A DNA stretch of 41,575 bases, from positions 92,994-134,568 of the forward strand of contig JH155387.1 of NCBI GenBank assembly GCA_000226015.1, written 5' to 3'. The position numbers were made by a program, and so were the translations under genes. This document shows, one piece after another, positions 1 through 12,618 of the stretch; position 1 is the first letter of the stretch, and each line of letters opens with the position of its first letter. This stretch comes from Mnemiopsis leidyi. Its lineage: Eukaryota; Ctenophora; Tentaculata; Lobata; Bolinopsidae. The notes under the pieces are model-generated. The model was not told the DNA's origin and did not search any database. It was given only the letters and a program-made list of their open reading frames with translations.

Positions 1-190
<190 letters not shown>

Positions 191-223
191 CAGATACAAG
201 ATACATATCTCTTCTATTTGCAG

Positions 224-3072
224 ATAATTCCTCTAGGGACGGGGACGAACTGAGGGTAAAGAGCTCAACTGCAGAGAGTTTCCATGACAACAGTTGGATA
301 ACGTTAAATGTTGGGGGTCACATCGTTCAAACCACTTGGTATGTACATTCCATAATTTATTCATGTAGTCGATTTTAATTAGATGCGACAAAAATCACCT
401 TAAATCCAGACTAAGTTGTCAGATGATGAACTCAATCCACTTACAATAAAATACCCTTCTGCAGGCACACGCTTACAAAAGAAAAAGACACGATGTTAGC
501 ACGTATGTTCGATAACGGTATGTCTCGCGTGTAGTGTATAATGTATACTTCGCACAATTATAACTCGCCTTTGCAGCAATATACATTTTGTTGAGTTTTG
601 TACAATGCAACTTGCGCCGCGCATTTTGATAGCTGTAGTGTACAAGAACAACACCATGTTTTCACAGTTAGTGTAACGTGTAATTGTAATCTTGGACAAA
701 CATTGGCCGCACAGATTGGATGTAATGTCTCCGATCGCTCAATAACTCAGATCAAATTTGCGTGTAAAGTTACACCCGATCCGCCTAATTCATTCGAGCG
801 GCTCAGAGACCGCGGCTCAGGTCTCCCTCCTCAAAATCCAATATGGCCGCCACGCATTCGCTTCTTAAAATTGTCCAATAGAATACTGACAACGGTTTGC
901 TAAGTCTTCCTTCTTGTGGCCAATGTTAGATGTAGTGATGCTGTCTTAAGTTGTAATATCTTCTTACACCCCTGATTTTAAAAGTAGTCATGTTTAAATG
1001 TTTGTTGAAAAATTATGTTACAATCATTATCTTGTCTTATCTAGCCACGTACGGACGAACGGTCAAACGTATGCTCTATTCTGGCTGCGCGGCTCAACAA
1101 AATTCTATTAAATTTTATTTCGCGCGAGCATAAAGATCCAACCATCAGGAGCACGCGAAAGTCTCAAGAAGGGCATGTTGACCTTTTGGTCGAATTGAAT
1201 TTGCGATTCGATTGGTCGATTAATAAATGTTTATTTCGATTAACTTCGTTGTTAATCACTGCGTGAATAAAGCTCGCTCAATTACCTTCTAAAAACCACC
1301 TCTTTGACGTTACCGTATCCTGTCCCTCTTAGCAGTTCCTTTATCCGGTCGCGACTCGCGTAATATCTATTATGCGCATGGGAAGATCATCACATTCTTT
1401 GAATTTCGTGAGATTGCAGTCTGGCCCATTTCTGTCGCCTTGTTATCTGTTTCGCGATGACCTAACAAGAAGTAATATTCCTTTCAGAAAGCAACTGGAA
1501 GAACCGAACAGACGGAAACGGAGCTTATCTGATAGATCGGTCTCCAAAACACTTTCTTCCTCTCCTGGACTACCTGAGGAACGGAGAAATTGTTCTGGAC
1601 AAGGACATTAACCCTCGGGGTGAGTGGTTTGCTCACCGTTCTTAACGTTTCCTTTAATGATCCAGGGTTAAAGGACTCTTCTTTGTCAATTTGATGGTGT
1701 TAAATTAGCGGTGCGATAACGAATTGAAGGATTTAGGGTGTTCTTTGATGAATTTTTATGGATATCATTTTGTCCAGGTGTCTTGTTAGAGGCCAAGTTT
1801 TTCGGCTTTACGGAGTTAACAACGAAGATAGAAGAGCTGATGCTGACTAGTGAAAAGAAAGTTCTAGAGCCACTGACAAGAGACGATGTTATTAGAGCCA
1901 TCATCACGACCCCTTCTAACTACATACTACGATTTAGGGTCAGCAAAGATTAGAGTAAAAAAGCATTTTTAAACCTGTCGCCTATTTTTGGACCGTCTGT
2001 TAAATTGCAACCCGCGATTTAACTTATCAGCTTTTTAAAGAACCGTCCACCTAAAAACAAACTCTTATTTCAGGGGTTAGACTTCACGGGAGCGGACCTC
2101 AGCAACATGGATCTTCGACACGTGAACTTCTCCCACAGCAAACTAGTCGGGACTAACTTGACCAAGAGTGACCTGTATGGAGCCAACTTTGACAAAGCTG
2201 ATATGAGAAGTGCAAACCTTGATGTAAGTGTTAATCAAGTAGGCGTAAATATCTCCCCGTTTCAGATTAAGTCGCGTCCTGGAACGGGATCATATTTGTT
2301 GTTTAAACCATAATGAACAGATTTGGTTAAGTTAATCAAAGTTGATCATTGTTCAATTGACGAATGATAATTACTCCAGGAAGCGTATACTGCCGGAGTA
2401 AGTATGGAGGGGACATTGCTAGACAGCGCCAGCATGGTCCGATGTAACTTTGAGGACGCAAAACTCAAACCGACATCTCTACTTGGGGCCCAGATGAAAG
2501 GCGTTAACCTTGAGGTAGGATAACTGAAAAGAGTATTCACATCACTGAAATTCTAATCCTCCTACGTAAAAATATGGTACTAACTGTGAACGACATAGAA
2601 CGTTCAAATCGGGCCGATTGTGCGCCGGCATAAAAAAGGTGTGCCTAAATCGCGCAGGGGGTCCTGTCGGGTCCTGTAAAACGTCCTATGTTGTTCACAG
2701 TAAGCCTTTTAGTCATAATTCGCCTGTTTTAACATTTTCCCATTCACAGAACTCAAATCTAGCTGGTGTTAACATGAGAGTCGCTAACTTACGGGGATCA
2801 AGTTTAAAGAACAGTTCGTTAAAAGGAGCTTGTCTTGCTGGTGCTGATTTGGAGGTCAGTGCTCACTGCTCAGATTTCACTGTTTCGGTTTTGTGGTCCA
2901 ATACTTTAGTTGTATTCCTAGCAATTTCAAGTTGATTCCAAGAAGCTATCTACCACAGGGGTGCGATCTTAACGGAGCTGAGCTGTACAACACAAATCTG
3001 AGGGGAGCAAATCTGACCAACGTGAATTTCGAGGACATCACCACTGCCCTTCATATGACTCACGTGACATAA
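224..3072 (+). CDS. KCTD9: KCTD9-like BTB/pentapeptide-repeat protein, 3' eight exons (5' partial)
   Basis: Exons at 224-338, 465-517, 1488-1619, 1778-1938, 2074-2223, 2380-2514, 2750-2854 and 2959-3072 join in phase by GT-AG sites and give 320 residues to a TAA at 3070-3072. The N-terminal part (about 70 residues by comparison with the 389-residue human protein) lies off the left edge. The first exon carries the BTB/T1 motif WITLNVGGH. The next exons complete the BTB fold (SNWKNR, AYLIDRSPKHF, LLDYLRNGEIV, EAKFFGF). Exons 5-8 encode A(D/N)L-type pentapeptide repeats (LDFTGADLSNMDLR, LRGANLTNVNFED), and the end LHMTHVT matches the KCTD9 tail. Known family role: an oligomeric BTB protein, proposed substrate adaptor for CUL3 ubiquitin ligase; the pentapeptide repeats form a right-handed beta-helix. 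I see no frameshift. Orthology is confident from domain order and the C-terminus. Confidence 0.93.
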
Positions 3073-4372
3073 TATCTCAAAAATTGAAGAGGTGGGATTT
3101 GGGAATCTGTAGTCTAGGGACTACTTTCTGCGACCCTTCAAGTTGTGAACTAAACATCTTTTTGGTTGATGAAAGTTCACAGGGACAAGTTTAAGAGTTT
3201 AGTCATTTTACAGTGGGTTTTTATAAGGCAATTTTAAATAAAAGTTAATTTTAAGTAGTAAAAATAAACCACTTTATAGATGCTAAAATAAATGTTGATT
3301 TAAATTTTAGGGTGTCGTTATTTATGGTAGATAATGTGTTTTCTAGTAAATTTGCTTTGAATTATGATTTTCACTTTCAGAAATATTTGACTCTTGTTTG
3401 TAGCATTCGTCTTATCATGCTTATGACTAATTGCAAAACTGTAAATATTGGAATAATGATATTTCATCAACTATTTGAATTTCGAACTGTATGTTTTTGT
3501 GATATAATCACAAATTAGTTTATTAATTTGACAGTGCTACTTGCTAATGAATTGTTTCACTTGTTTTTGCTAAGCAAACTTAATCAACCGCATTTTTTCA
3601 AAGTTGAAGAAACGGGAAGAGTTGGGGAGGTCATCATCACTGTTCATTTTTTGACTCATGCCGACACTATATATTATCAGATGAAATTATCAATAAGTGA
3701 AATAACAATCAACTGTAATCAGGATATATTCTCTACTGCACTCAGATATATCATATATCATATATAGCCGATAATTGTTTGTATATATCATAGCTTTTAT
3801 ATAACCGATAAATGTTTGTATATATGTATCATAAATGTGAGAAAATCATTATCAACATTGACTTGCAATTTTGCCTAGCTACAACTGTCAATGGCCATGA
3901 CCGTCGGGTTGTATAATATAAATATCATGGTCAATGATTCAACAGATCTGAATTTTCTGAATTGACGTCACAAGTATGGATCGATAGTTATCTTGGGGTT
4001 CATTTACGTTGAATAAGTTATTTAACACAAGACAGAGAAACAAGGTCAATGTAAGTCTTTAATCCTGCTTTTAGAAACTCAAAAGTTCAGTTAACCTAAG
4101 CACTACCTAAGTTAAGTTAAGTTAATCTCAACAAGAAACCGTCAAAAATGATGATCGTATACTCGAAATCACACATAACTAAATTTATGATTATCTATAA
4201 TAACTCCTTTACAAAGCAATATTATATAACATTATTGACAGTTTGGTCGTAGTCGGAGTTCAGTTCAAGCTCACAGTTTTATTCAACAGTCCTCTTCATG
4301 AATATTCGCTGTATATCTTACTTTACTGTTCACTCTAATCCATTCACGCGCGTGAAATCACGTGATATACTC
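3073..4372. other. Intergenic region between convergent KCTD9-like and PRDM-type genes
   Basis: AT-rich sequence holding the 3' ends of two convergent genes. Short reading frames here have no recognisable motif. Around 3764-3830 there is a diverged two-copy tandem repeat, about 37 bp per unit, with the shared core CCGATAA(T/A)TGTTTGTATATAT. No other gene or RNA is supported. Confidence 0.6.
3237..3242 (+). terminator. Polyadenylation signal AATAAA for the KCTD9-like gene
   Basis: The first AATAAA lies 165 bp after the stop codon; a second one is at 3263-3268. Position and strand fit the 3' end of this gene. The cleavage site itself cannot be read from the sequence. Confidence 0.6.
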
Positions 4373-7300
4373 TCAGCTGACGTATATCTCAGTAGGATGC
4401 TGCATTGCGGAGGTTGAGGAGTTGTTGTTCTTGGAGTTGGGGCAACAGCGGATGTGTCTGTTTAGCTGAGTTGCCTGAAAATTGGACGTTACAATTACAG
4501 TTAGATGTACAGTTAATTAGATAAGCAGAAAAAAGAGAGTTCTTTTAGTTCGAGACCTCCAAGTATTTATCTAATTCTATAGACAGATCGCCTAGAAAAG
4601 AGTGTGGTAGGCTGAGCCTGGCTAGATTCAATTAGTTTCAATGGTAGGTGGTTGATTTCCTTTCAACTATGGTGCCGCGATCTAAGCTGTGCTAGGAACA
4701 AATCATTGCAAGCAATACCACAGACCATATCGAAATCATACAATTTCACGTATTTCGAACTTTAAAATCAAAAAGACCATAAATTATTTTGTAATTTAAT
4801 TGAGAAGAATAGTTTAATCAGAAATCGGTCGAGAATATAGACTGTATATTATTGATATCCTTAGAGGTTCTTAAGAAATTTAACGGCAAAATGGCATTCG
4901 TCAACTTCAAGGACAAAAATGCGAGCACTTTATAAGTGTGTTAACACGTCTGTGTTAAGTGTGTTAACACATCTGTGTTAAGTGTGTTAACAATAACACG
5001 TAAACACAACTAACCTGAGTAAAGCCAGCCCCACAGTCGTGACAAACGTGTGGTTTCTCTCCGGTGTGTATTCTAATGTGGTTGTTCAGTGTTGTAGCGC
5101 CTGAATATGGTTTTGTTCAAAATCTAATCTTTTAACTATATCATGAGAGAGTTCCAGAAGTTTGAAGCAAACTCAAGGAAACTTCAAGAATATAACTGAT
5201 ATTCAAGAACCGATGTCGTCTTAAGAATAAAATTTTATTGTAAACCTATTAGAGGGGTAGCCGGAAGCTAATAGTATGAGTAAGAAAGTTATAACAATTT
5301 CGGAAAAGTTTTCCCAGAAAGTGAATGTTACCTGCAAAAGCTCGACCACAGTAGCCACATTTGTATGGTCTTTCCCCCGTGTGGGTAATGATGTGTCTTC
5401 TAAAAACAGTTATTGTTAGACCTTCTACTCGGCCAAATCAGAAAACTTAATCTGAATGTAAGCTGCACGAAGACTACTAAGTCTGTGGCAGCAGGTAAGT
5501 GATTTAAAATTTTTTGAACCAAGTTGTGTATACTTCTAGTAAGTAGCACCAGCACGATGCACCAGCAGCAGAACATAACGTTCAACCACAATGAGTATTC
5601 ACCCACCTCAGAGAGCTAGGCAGAGAGAAGCTCTTGCCACAATGTCCACACTCGTAAGGTCTCTCTGTGTCTCTACACTCCCGTACATGTACCTCACTCT
5701 CGGGCAGGAAGTTGTCCGGGGAGGTCTTCTCCAACAATTCCGACATTCGGGGAGACAGTAGAGGATAAGGTTTCGTCAGACCTGGCAACCTGGAGAACAA
5801 GGGTATCAACTTATGTTTCAGAATTCAAATGAAAACTGTAGAACATGTGCCATGTTCAATTAACTGCAAATTGATTTCAAAGGAATGACAATGATCTGTT
5901 TTCCTAATTAGCAGTATTGATCCTGATGAAAGAAAATGTAAAAGTAATCATGCAGTTACAATTTTCGACTTACCCTAGATTGAGTGGCAGGATAGGTAAA
6001 GGGTAGGTCAGAGTGGAGTTAGAAAAGATAGTGGTTGGAGCGGTGGCTGGGATCTGGCTGGTTGGCCGACTGAGGGTTGTGCTGGTTGCGTGAGTGGTGG
6101 TCACGTGAGCCCACAGTTCCACGTAGCTCAAGTACATTTCTCCACACAGTCGGCAGACAGCCTTGTTGGGCAACTGAGGAGGTGAAACGAGGGGCTTGTG
6201 TGGAAGAGGCGTTGGCGAGACGAGAGGCTTGTGTGGAAGAGGCGTGGGGGAGACAATGGGTTTCTGAGGAAGCAACTGAGTTGACAGGGCAGGCTTTGGA
6301 AGTGGAGAAGATAAGATAGGAGTGGGAGCTGGCAAACCGGCAAGTACGGAAGCAGTGGTCCCTGAAGATGGAGATTCCTTTGTTTTTGGAGAGGAGCTCA
6401 TCGGAACTGTCGATTGTAGGGGACTTGTAGAACTGCCTGAAGATAAAAATTACAGTCAAGAAATGTCGGAGTTAAACTTAAATTATCGACAAATATGTAC
6501 GTGATGTAATTCAGCACGCTGCTAGATTTAAAATGCGTTTTAACCACAAAGGCACTTTACGGTGACCACCGTCTGTAGCTGATTTAAACTTTTTGAACCG
6601 GCTCTTATCAGACAATGATCGCTAGATAATCGATCTGACCGATGCCTGTAAAATCAGTTCTATTCTCGACATCGACCTTGATTGAGTGTCAGATCATCGT
6701 TGCGTCAACTATTATGAGGTCCCTTGACGCCTCCCTCGGCTAATAAAATCGTGACACACTTTGTAAAACTGCATGTCACTTTATGCTTGAATGATTGTGA
6801 AACAAATATCCGTAAAAGTTGTTTGCCAGCAAATGCCACTGCTCCTTGCATCAGAACAACCGCGGTAAAATCAAGAGGGCGGATGTACAAAGTATTTCGG
6901 AAGGCCGAGCAGCTTCAAAGAGGGCGGGGAGACACAGTCGACTAGCTATCACACCTCAATCTCCGCTCTTCTCTGCTTCCAGAGAAGTTCCTGCTTGACA
7001 GACTCCATCTAACGATCAATTAAACGGGAGTAGCCACAGTTACGTGCTACTGTATCGGCAGCTGTTTTGTAAAATCAAATCATGGTAGCACTTGATAAAA
7101 GTATAAGTGTCGAGCTTCAAAGCTCTTCGTTATAAACAGCAAGTTCTGGTTTCAAAGGAGAAAAAAGTGTTTAATTCGTTTTGACAAAGCGGAGTAAGAG
7201 TACTTTGTAGTCGAGGTGAGCTATAGCCAGATAACTACCGAACTGTCTAGATTTAGCTTTTAATCAGACTTGGACCACTCAAAGGGGGATTTACAAGCTG

Positions 7301-9426
7301 AATTCAGCAGCATGGGTCACTAAGGAACGCCAGATTTATGATAGAGTCATGGTACAGAGCTAATGTGAACCCTCCAGCATCAGCACTACGATTTGTGATA
7401 CTGAGTCCTGTGACAAATTGCAAAGCGTGAGGATTGAAAAAAAGGTGACATATCGAAATGTTACTTTGTGACAATCGATCAAATTGTTTAATTACAAGAA
7501 GGTTAGGATAGGGCGAAGAGAAAACGGTAACTTCAATTTACAATCAACTACAAAGTAGGCGGTAACGAGTAATATACAGAGAGCTGTATAGAGAGTGGGG
7601 ATTATCAAAATTGAAAATAAATCGTAAAATTCCCTTGTGCATAAAAGTTGGCCTAACTCGTTAAACTTATTAGAGAATGCCTTGTGACAAACGGTGCCGG
7701 AAGCTAAACGTTTAAAAAAGTCTGAAGGTTGCCAAGGTTACCAAGTTGATCCTAGACAGCGACTGTTGAGAAAATGTTACGGACACTTAGCTTTACCACC
7801 AGAACTGTAGCACAAATCTACCACTACTTACACTCACAATCCAACAATCCCAACTTACCAGGTGAGGCCGCCCCGACGGTTGAGGTAGAATAAGACAGAT
7901 CCATCCCGAAGGAACTTAGACTGGTATCTGCGTACCACGCCAGGATCTCGCATCCCGGACTGATGTCGTGTGTTATACGCAGGAAGATCCCCTCAGAGGT
8001 TTGGTCTATCCTAGCGTTTTCTTCGTATAGATGTCGGGCTGGCTGAAAAACGGGAGTGTAAATATGTTTGTGGAGCTGAGAGTGGGTATGTACGGAAGGA
8101 GGGGGCCGCATGTCGGATGGCTTTATGTTTGGTAGCTAGTTTGGTGGTTTAGGTAAATATTAGTGCCCAATACACAGGATAAAATATCACACCTTGTATG
8201 GCATACAACTAGCAGTTTACAATACACAACATGTCGTTAAAAGTACAACTTCACAGAAAACAGTGAATAGTAGTCAGTACATGCCACAGCTTCTACCTGT
8301 ATGTATTTCAACCAGGTCCAGGACTTGTGTATGGCTAGCTCGTCCTTGTCGCCTGTATCGCCCTTCGTCTGTCCCTGGAGAGTTTTTTATAATATATAAC
8401 GGTCTGGGGGTAACAAAGCGTTTATATCAGGTGATTTCGTTGCTCGATATTGATTGGCCGTAAGTGACTACCGATTGGTCAATTGGCTGTCAGATGATGA
8501 GAAAAATTTCTGACCTTTCCCCAAAAATGTATTTCCCTATTGGCGTTATATATTTAACCATTTCTAGCGCTAAGTATTGAACTCTATTTTAAGTTAAATT
8601 TAAAATACCGATTAAACAATTTAAGAATGCTTCTTTCTCACCAGACCCTATCACATCTTGTAGGTCATCACTTGACAATAATTACTTAGAACAAAGCTGT
8701 AATGAGGTGCAACTTGCCTTCCCGACAGTAGAGCTCGAGAGAATATTCAAGACAGACAAGCTTCCAAACCCCCCAAAGAGACAAAACCCAGGATCTAAGA
8801 TACCCTCAGAAACCCAATTAACGAAAATCGCCTCCCCCACCAAAAGATATAAACCCCACTATCCATTAAACCCTATTATCTACCCTCTCTACAGCCCCAC
8901 CTCCGAAGAGATAAACCCCAGTATCTGAGTTGACCCGGAAACCCCATTATCTAATATATATCTAGGATACCTCAAAAACCCCAGTATCTAATATATTCCA
9001 GGTTACGCCCAAAGCCCTAGTATCTAATTACCTCACAAACCCCCGTATCTAAGATTGCCACAGGCATCCCAGTATCTAATTGCCCTGCAGCCCCCACCCC
9101 CACCAAGAGATAAAACCCAGCATCGAAGATACTCCAAAAACACCAGTTTCTAAAATACCTCAAAAACCACAGCTTCTAAAATACTACAGAAAAGCAAGTT
9201 TTTAAAATATTCCAGAAACACAAGTATCCAGATTTACTTTACTCACCAGGGGAAGGTTGAGAGGTCCAACAATGAGTCCTCTCAGGATGTGTTGTCGAGC
9301 AAACACGCCGTACTTGGCTCCCGGTATCATACTATGTCCGATGGTTATGTCACTTGGCAGGGACTCCAGAATCGGTAGCGGATCTGTGGAGCTATGTGTA
9401 AGTGACCGTCTGCGAGGATTACCCAT
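4373..9426 (-). CDS. PRDM-type PR/SET domain zinc-finger transcription regulator, 8 exons
   Basis: Exons in transcript order: 9426-9247, 8374-8297, 8042-7859, 6436-5974, 5789-5607, 5399-5332, 5100-5015 and 4474-4373. All junctions are GT-AG, the phases agree, and the 1,344-nt frame predicts 447 residues with TGA at 4373-4375. Residues about 23-131 form a PR domain ([42 protein letters not shown]). A Ser/Pro/Thr-rich linker holds an 11-residue tandem repeat and one isolated C2H2 finger at about 242-265 (CRLC..H..H). Three tandem fingers follow from about 349, linked by HTGE(R/K)P; the last is C2HC (HIRCC). Known family role: sequence-specific nuclear regulators that use or recruit histone methyltransferase activity. 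The PR + lone finger + three fingers layout recalls PRDM13, and three C-terminal fingers also recall PRDM12, but I do not assign a subfamily. The start is either ATG 9424-9426 or an upstream exon spliced at the cag 9384-9386. Confidence 0.88.
4934..4999. repeat. 23-bp tandem repeat, about 2.9 copies, with palindromic core
   Basis: Units at 4934-4956, 4957-4979 and a partial one at 4980-4999. Each contains GTGTTAACA, which reads as the palindrome GTGTTAACAC in the first two. It lies in the last intron of the PRDM-type gene, about 15 bp downstream (in transcript sense) of the 5' splice site of exon 7. Confidence 0.9.
6193..6257 (-). repeat. In-frame 33-bp coding repeat in the PRDM linker
   Basis: Two near-identical 33-bp units start at 6193 and 6226 on the plus strand. 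Each encodes [10 protein letters not shown](T/P) on the minus strand, and a more diverged unit lies N-terminal ([11 protein letters not shown]). The repeat keeps the frame, so it only changes linker length ahead of the isolated zinc finger. Confidence 0.85.
6437..7858 (-). other. Long intron of the PRDM-type gene
   Basis: A 1,422-bp intron between the PR-domain exon and the linker exon. The flanking phases match (G|GC). Reading frames inside it carry no recognisable motif; I see no nested gene or additional finger exon. Confidence 0.7.
8770..9235. repeat. Degenerate A/C-rich minisatellite in PRDM intron 1
   Basis: About a dozen or more diverged copies of a unit of about 25-35 bp built on AAACCCC(A)GTATCTAA followed by TACCTC. 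It fills most of the 872-bp first intron (8375-9246) and reaches to within about 12 bp of the 5' splice site of exon 1. Copy boundaries are ragged, so copy number is approximate. Confidence 0.8.
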
Positions 9427-12400
9427 GAAATCTTGAAACTTTTATGTGAACGAAATATGGATAGGATTTTATTTGATTTCAAATCATTTATCCACTTAGT
9501 TACCACTTTTCTTTTCCTACTTTAATACCAGCCAACTTATTTCTTTGGGACGCGATTAGAAATAGAACTTAAACGGTTTGTTGGAAGATGGAAATAAGAA
9601 ACCACGGACCACGGCGGGATCGAACAATTCTCTTTCATGATCTTTCATGAGTTTACTAATATACTTTGCTATCTTTCCGCAATAGTCCATATTTTGGTGG
9701 TCAAAAGGGCAATATTGCAATAATTACTCAAAAGGGAGGAAGATTTCGTCTAGATCTAAAGTATCATGATAGCGGCAATGACGAGGAATTCCTTTACGCG
9801 ATTTACATAAAGTTCGGGCCGTGGTTCAAAGCTCTGCTCCGGGATGAAAGCAACCGCCAAGCAAAACGGATCGAGCCAAATTTAGCACCTCAACGACAAA
9901 CAATTTGTATAATATGTGCCTTCTTTGAGAGAAATAAAGTAATTGCGGACCGATTTTGTGATTGGGCAACCAAAACGTCCGTAAATTGGCTTTACCAACA
10001 CTCGACGAAGTCCTTGAATCTAAAATTAGGCCAATAATGACGTCCTTTGCGCCAATGATACCAGCAATCGAGCCATCATGCTTACGTCTGCTAGAATGTC
10101 TGGAGCGGAACAACCTTCACGCCCTAACATTCCTAGCAATTGAGCAAGTGAAATTGTTCTAAACAAACGTACTTTTTCAGGGTTCTTACGGAGATGTGCC
10201 GGAGCCGTCAATGGAATGTCAAAATTAGAAGAATTGGTAATCAGGCAATAAAGAAGGGACTCTTGCACTGCCTATCGACAGGAAGTCTCCATGGAAACTG
10301 AGGCGTGGTTCTTCTTTGTTTAGATAACGTTCCAGCGATAAGTTGCGCATTTCAAGGGAACGAAATCCATCCACTTGATTAAAACAAGGACTGAGTACGG
10401 ACTACGGTAAATTCGTTGAACATTTCTATGACAACGAGAGTCGAGACGAAATAAACGTTGCGATTTTAAACGATCGGCGAATATTTAATGGTAAATGAAG
10501 CTAAAAAGCGGTGGAGGTTGGCTTAAGAATAAGTTTTTTAAACTAAAAGCTTTAATAGGAATCGTCACTTCGATTAAAACATCAAAAAGCACTTAGCACA
10601 TGTCTGGTCTTAAAAGTGTTATGCTTATGGAGCTTGCCTAAAACCAACATGGCGTTGCAAGATCACGAAACGTTGCGAAAGTACAAATATTTTCAGAAAG
10701 TTAGGTTTGATCAAGATTAGCTTTATAATGGAAACCGCGAAGTAAAAAACAACAATAAAGCAGATTTTTTAAATTATTTAATAACTGAGGCAAAACAAAG
10801 CCAATCAATAAGCCAAGCCATTGAAAAACTAACCTTTCGTTGAATCGGACTCATTTCTTCCATACAGAAAATACATCAATAGATCTCGGGAAATCTTCAT
10901 AGTACTTGTAGCTGGGGAGTAGACATATTGGTTAAAACAATCGACCTCATTTTTTTCACTGAAAAATTTAAAATGAATTGAACGGCTGCTTGAATTAAAA
11001 AAATCCAAAAAGGATGCCAATTTTATGAATACTTGAACATTTCGGGAATGTGGCTGAACAGCTAAAATTTTCGGAAAAACACGGCCGCAAAACCGAGAAA
11101 TTGTTTGCAACCTAGTAATCAAAACAAATATAAATATTGATAACTATAGAAGGGTACCCGGGAAGAATGAGATCTTAATCATAATGTCTGACTTTTATAA
11201 TCGCGTTACCGGACAAAAATTAGTGGCTGATATCCAGTCGCTATACGTTTACAAGGTTACCATTTTGGAATTTACGTCGGCCTTCAACAAGCCCGAAAAT
11301 GAGATTATTTCTCCTTTAACATCAAATTTTATGCAAATTTTGAGTACGTTGAAGTTTATAGAGATTATTTTAATTTGATTGAGGGAAAGAAACTTGCATC
11401 GAACAGGTTTCACGACAGTAGATAAAATTTTATTTCGAAAATAAAGCAAGATAGTTAACATTGATATCGAGATCAATTAGGATTGTAGGAGCCAGCCGCT
11501 CGGTGAAGTGCTAGGTTTAAGGTCTATTTGTCTGGCTGACCTGTACGTTGAAGCGGTTAATTTCATTATAAATTCCTCCTCTCCCAATCTGAAAACGTGG
11601 TAGGCTCCCCCGACACGCATGCGTTATAATTAAAAATGCCGAATTACAAGAGGACTTAACTACTGTAAAACGAAATGCGATGCGGCTACCATCACTTTAG
11701 ACTGCAGTTTTTAAAACAAATGTTTGTCAATACGTCGCTGGGGGCGGTCAGTGATAAAACAATATCTAATAAGAATCTAGTAACAAAATTTCAGGCGATC
11801 TTAATCACAAAATCGGTCAGATTGGGCGATTGTAAGTCGCTATAACCGTTACTGTAATTAGGAAAAGCGGCATTTTTTGTTATTTAACTTTTAAAATATG
11901 ATAAACATAAACTGTAAACTTGCAACTATGATGATATACTAATATAGATTTTGGTCTTATTTTTAAAAATCGCCTCTCTTGGACACCAAGTAACCATAAT
12001 GACAAACTGTGGTCAGACCGGGGAATCAGTCGGGATAGAAGGACGTCAGTCCGAACCTGCCCCTCCGCCATGTCCTTAGTAAATCTGATAACAGCTCGTG
12101 GCAACAATGGGTACTGAAATCTTGTAAAACCTGGTAAATGTTGGCCGTCTGGGACGTCTTCTAACCTTGTTACTGTCGCCAGACCCCTCCAATTGAGGGA
12201 AATATACAACGGATAGTCATTGTTCCATCAGGACGTGAGCGACTAAATTTTTCAAACTCGTCAAATTTTATTCAGGTCGAGGACGAATGAAGATGGGGTG
12301 AGAAAGGTATGGCGTCCTGTCACTTTAACTATTTTTCTAGAGCTAGTCGAACCCCAACGTTCGATAATCAGTCTAATCCGCTGTTAATTTAATTCGGCAG

Positions 12401-12497
12401 TCTATTCAACTTGAAAGTTCATTGCGATAAAAAGAATATGTTCCAGCCTTAGAATTCGAAACTAAAAGGAGCTGAAATTAACCTGTATGACATTTGA
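9427..12497. other. Gene-poor region upstream of the PRDM-type gene
   Basis: It should contain the promoter and 5' UTR of the PRDM-type gene near its left end. The longer open frames (about 9666-10037 +, 10829-11122 -, 11880-12209 -) show no known domain, no convincing splice signals and no characteristic codon pattern, so I do not call them genes. Confidence 0.5.
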
Positions 12498-12607
12498 GGG
12501 AAACAGATAAAACTGATCGATAAACATAGAATAAAATAAGATTAATTAAAAATAGATTGAAGATTAAAAGATAACACACACGACTAGCAAATCAATCTTA
12601 TCAAGAT
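12498..12607 (+). repeat. Left copy of a 110-bp duplication flanking an N gap
   Basis: Runs from GGAAACAGATAA to TTATCAAGAT. It repeats in the same order at 12619-12730. Differences are almost all single-base gains or losses in A/T runs in the first half; the last part (GATTGAAGATTAAAAGATAA onward) is identical. This pattern fits one genomic copy assembled twice from error-containing reads. Confidence 0.9.
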
Positions 12608-12618
12608 NNNNNNNNNNN
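12608..12618. other. Assembly gap (11 N)
   Basis: Eleven consecutive n characters between the two 110-bp copies. The true sequence probably has no gap here, only one copy of the flanking segment. Confidence 0.97.

Noticed and set aside
598-903. Open frame of about 100 codons on the plus strand
   Set aside because: Lies wholly in a KCTD9 intron (518-1487), has no domain, and the flanking exons join in phase without it.
9595-9625. tRNA-like B box (minus strand TGTTCGATCCCGCC)
   Set aside because: No A box, acceptor stem or anticodon arm upstream at the right distance.
9666-10037. Open frame of about 123 codons (+) overlapping minus-strand frames
   Set aside because: No ATG at its start, no recognisable domain, and no splice-site context; similar chance frames occur on the other strand.
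10829-11122. Minus-strand frame of 97 codons
   Set aside because: Composition and content look like translated non-coding AT-rich sequence; no motif.
11880-12209. Minus-strand frame of 109 codons in a GC-richer patch
   Set aside because: The part at about 12000-12180 looks somewhat protein-like, but I recognise no family and see no supporting exons. A translated search would decide.
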